Assembly: GCF_900107595.1 (NCBI RefSeq)
Contig: NZ_FNQF01000007.1
Coordinates: forward strand, 62,001-126,000
Source: Psychroflexus halocasei
GTDB lineage: Bacteria; Bacteroidota; Bacteroidia; Flavobacteriales; Flavobacteriaceae
Direction of reading: 5' to 3'
Length of the DNA stretch: 64,000 bases
Shown here: one piece after another, positions 63,061 to 64,000 of the stretch
Layout of the letters: each line of letters begins with the position of its first letter
Position numbering within the stretch: the stretch's first letter is position 1
The notes under the pieces: generated by a model
Seen by the model: the letters and a program-made list of their open reading frames with translations, nothing else
Told to the model about the DNA's origin: nothing
The model's database searches: none
Translations under genes and position numbers: made by a program

Positions 63061-64000
63061 TGCTGTGGCTTATTGGTCTTAATTTTTTTATCACATTAGC
63101 TGCAATCATGCCTTTTGTGAAAATTTCGCATTGGACAGTGCGTTTCTTTGATTTTCCTAGAGTTCAATTTTTAGTACTAGGCTTTAGTTTAATCATTATC
63201 AACATATTTTTGTTTGATGATTCTTTAGTTTACATCATCAGCTTTATCACAATGATTTTGGCGACATCATATCAATTGAAAAAAGTGATGCGCTACACGC
63301 GGTTAAGAAAAGTTGAAGTGAAAAAGCTGAAAGGAGAAACAGATTTACCGACTATCAAAATTATGGTCAGTAATGTCTTAACCCCAAATCGTTCTTTTAA
63401 AAAATTATTAAATCACGTTAATTCAGAAAAACCAGATGTATTGCTTTGTGTGGAAACTGACCAATGGTGGGAAGATCAATTGCGTGTTCTAGAAGAAGAT
63501 TATCCAATTCAAATTAAGATTCCTCAAGACAATTTATACGGAATGCATTTGTATTCAAAATTGGAACTTAAATCTACAGAAATAAGATTTTTAGTTGAAG
63601 AAAACATTCCATCAATCAGAACTAAAATTGTTTTAGAAGATGATAATGAGGTTTTGTTTTATGCTTTACACCCGAAACCACCAAGCCCAACTGAGAATGA
63701 TACATCAACCAATCGTGATGCAGAATTGTTAGTCGTTGCTAAAGAAATTAGCCAAGTTGATGAACCTGTCATTGTTTGTGGAGATTTGAATGATGTCGCG
63801 TGGTCAAAATCAACTGAACTTTTTAAGAAAATTAGTGAACTTCTGGATTCCAGAATTGGTCGAGGGCGTTTCAGCACTTTTCATGCGCAATATCCTTTTT
63901 TGCGTTGGCCTCTTGATCACTTTTTTCACTCATCACACTTTATGCTGAAAGACATGAAGGTTTTGTCTAGTATTGATTCTGATCATTTTCCAATTGTTAC
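63060..64000 (+). CDS. Endonuclease/exonuclease/phosphatase family protein (3' truncated by window)
   Basis: The frame from the taatg at 63060 stays open to the window end. About two or three N-terminal membrane segments (residues 1-75: LWLIGLNFFITLAAIMPFVK, FLVLGFSLIIINIFLF, IISFITMILATSYQ) precede an EEP catalytic domain: IKIMVSNVLTPNRSF (N, metal side), VLLCVETDQWWEDQL (E), PVIVCGDLNDVAWS (DLND), and the terminal SIDSDHFPIV (SDH), so the key motifs are all present before truncation. Probably a membrane-anchored phosphodiesterase or nuclease; substrate unknown. End of a tightly packed operon with the Pmp3 gene. Confidence 0.9.
   Translation, partial: MLWLIGLNFFITLAAIMPFVKISHWTVRFFDFPRVQFLVLGFSLIIINIFLFDDSLVYIISFITMILATSYQLKKVMRYTRLRKVEVKKLKGETDLPTIKIMVSNVLTPNRSFKKLLNHVNSEKPDVLLCVETDQWWEDQLRVLEEDYPIQIKIPQDNLYGMHLYSKLELKSTEIRFLVEENIPSIRTKIVLEDDNEVLFYALHPKPPSPTENDTSTNRDAELLVVAKEISQVDEPVIVCGDLNDVAWSKSTELFKKISELLDSRIGRGRFSTFHAQYPFLRWPLDHFFHSSHFMLKDMKVLSSIDSDHFPIV

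Overview
The window is an ordinary chromosomal stretch from a low-GC member of the Bacteroidota, almost certainly a Flavobacteriaceae. The signs are: type IX secretion sorting domains (type A at the end of the metalloprotease, type B at the end of the 1508-residue surface protein), promoters of the TTG-N19/20-TANNTTTG kind, A/T-rich start regions without Shine-Dalgarno sequences, a fused SecDF, split transketolase, BshC, DUF3467 behind rpoC, a DUF4295 ribosome-associated protein, and DnaJ, RecQ and Tgt in forms with zinc ligands missing. I see no insertion sequence, prophage, CRISPR array, rRNA or integrase. The genus cannot be fixed from the sequence alone.

Layout. 1-3.6 kb: 3' part of rpoC with DUF3467. 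3.6-7.5 kb: YceI-like lipoprotein, grpE-dnaJ, and a sigma-54 type response regulator without a DNA-binding domain. 7.5-14 kb: acetyltransferase-like protein, MATE transporter, PAP2 phosphatase, meaB, Ohr, and a two-gene unit of guanidino-group hydrolases. 14-25 kb: recQ; an envelope operon (kdsD-tatC-AhpD-like-membrane protein-lptB); dnaB with a misleadingly named secreted 'asparagine synthetase B' family protein; accA. 24-28.3 kb: tgt with an LptF/LptG permease, then a small lineage-specific islet (four-cysteine membrane protein, lipoprotein, gene remnant). 28.5-34.4 kb: split transketolase, a BLUF blue-light receptor, a DEDDh exonuclease-FAH hydrolase-cinA operon, and rpmB-rpmG-DUF4295. 34.4-40.7 kb: ftsY-membrane protein-rimO, bshC with a PLP decarboxylase, DUF2911. 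40.8-51.6 kb: gyrB-DUF6588-mdh, secDF, and folE-cysS-yidD-lgt. 51.8-64 kb: giant type B T9SS protein, apt, tRNA-Arg(ACG), two GNATs with a GreA/GreB-like factor, secreted metalloprotease, and a small membrane-protein operon running off the end into an endonuclease/exonuclease/phosphatase family gene.

How they fit together. Much of the window is information processing (RNA polymerase, gyrase, helicases, tRNA and ribosome modification, chaperones) and envelope building (Kdo isomerase, Lpt export parts, Tat, SecDF, Lgt, YidD, FtsY). The accessory content is thin: BLUF photoreceptor, guanidino hydrolases, secreted T9SS cargo, and the 26.4-28.3 kb islet. I found no obvious new defence or mobile system. 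The most interesting pattern is that three zinc-binding housekeeping proteins (Tgt, RecQ, DnaJ) lack canonical zinc ligands while RpoC, FolE and CysS in the same window keep theirs.
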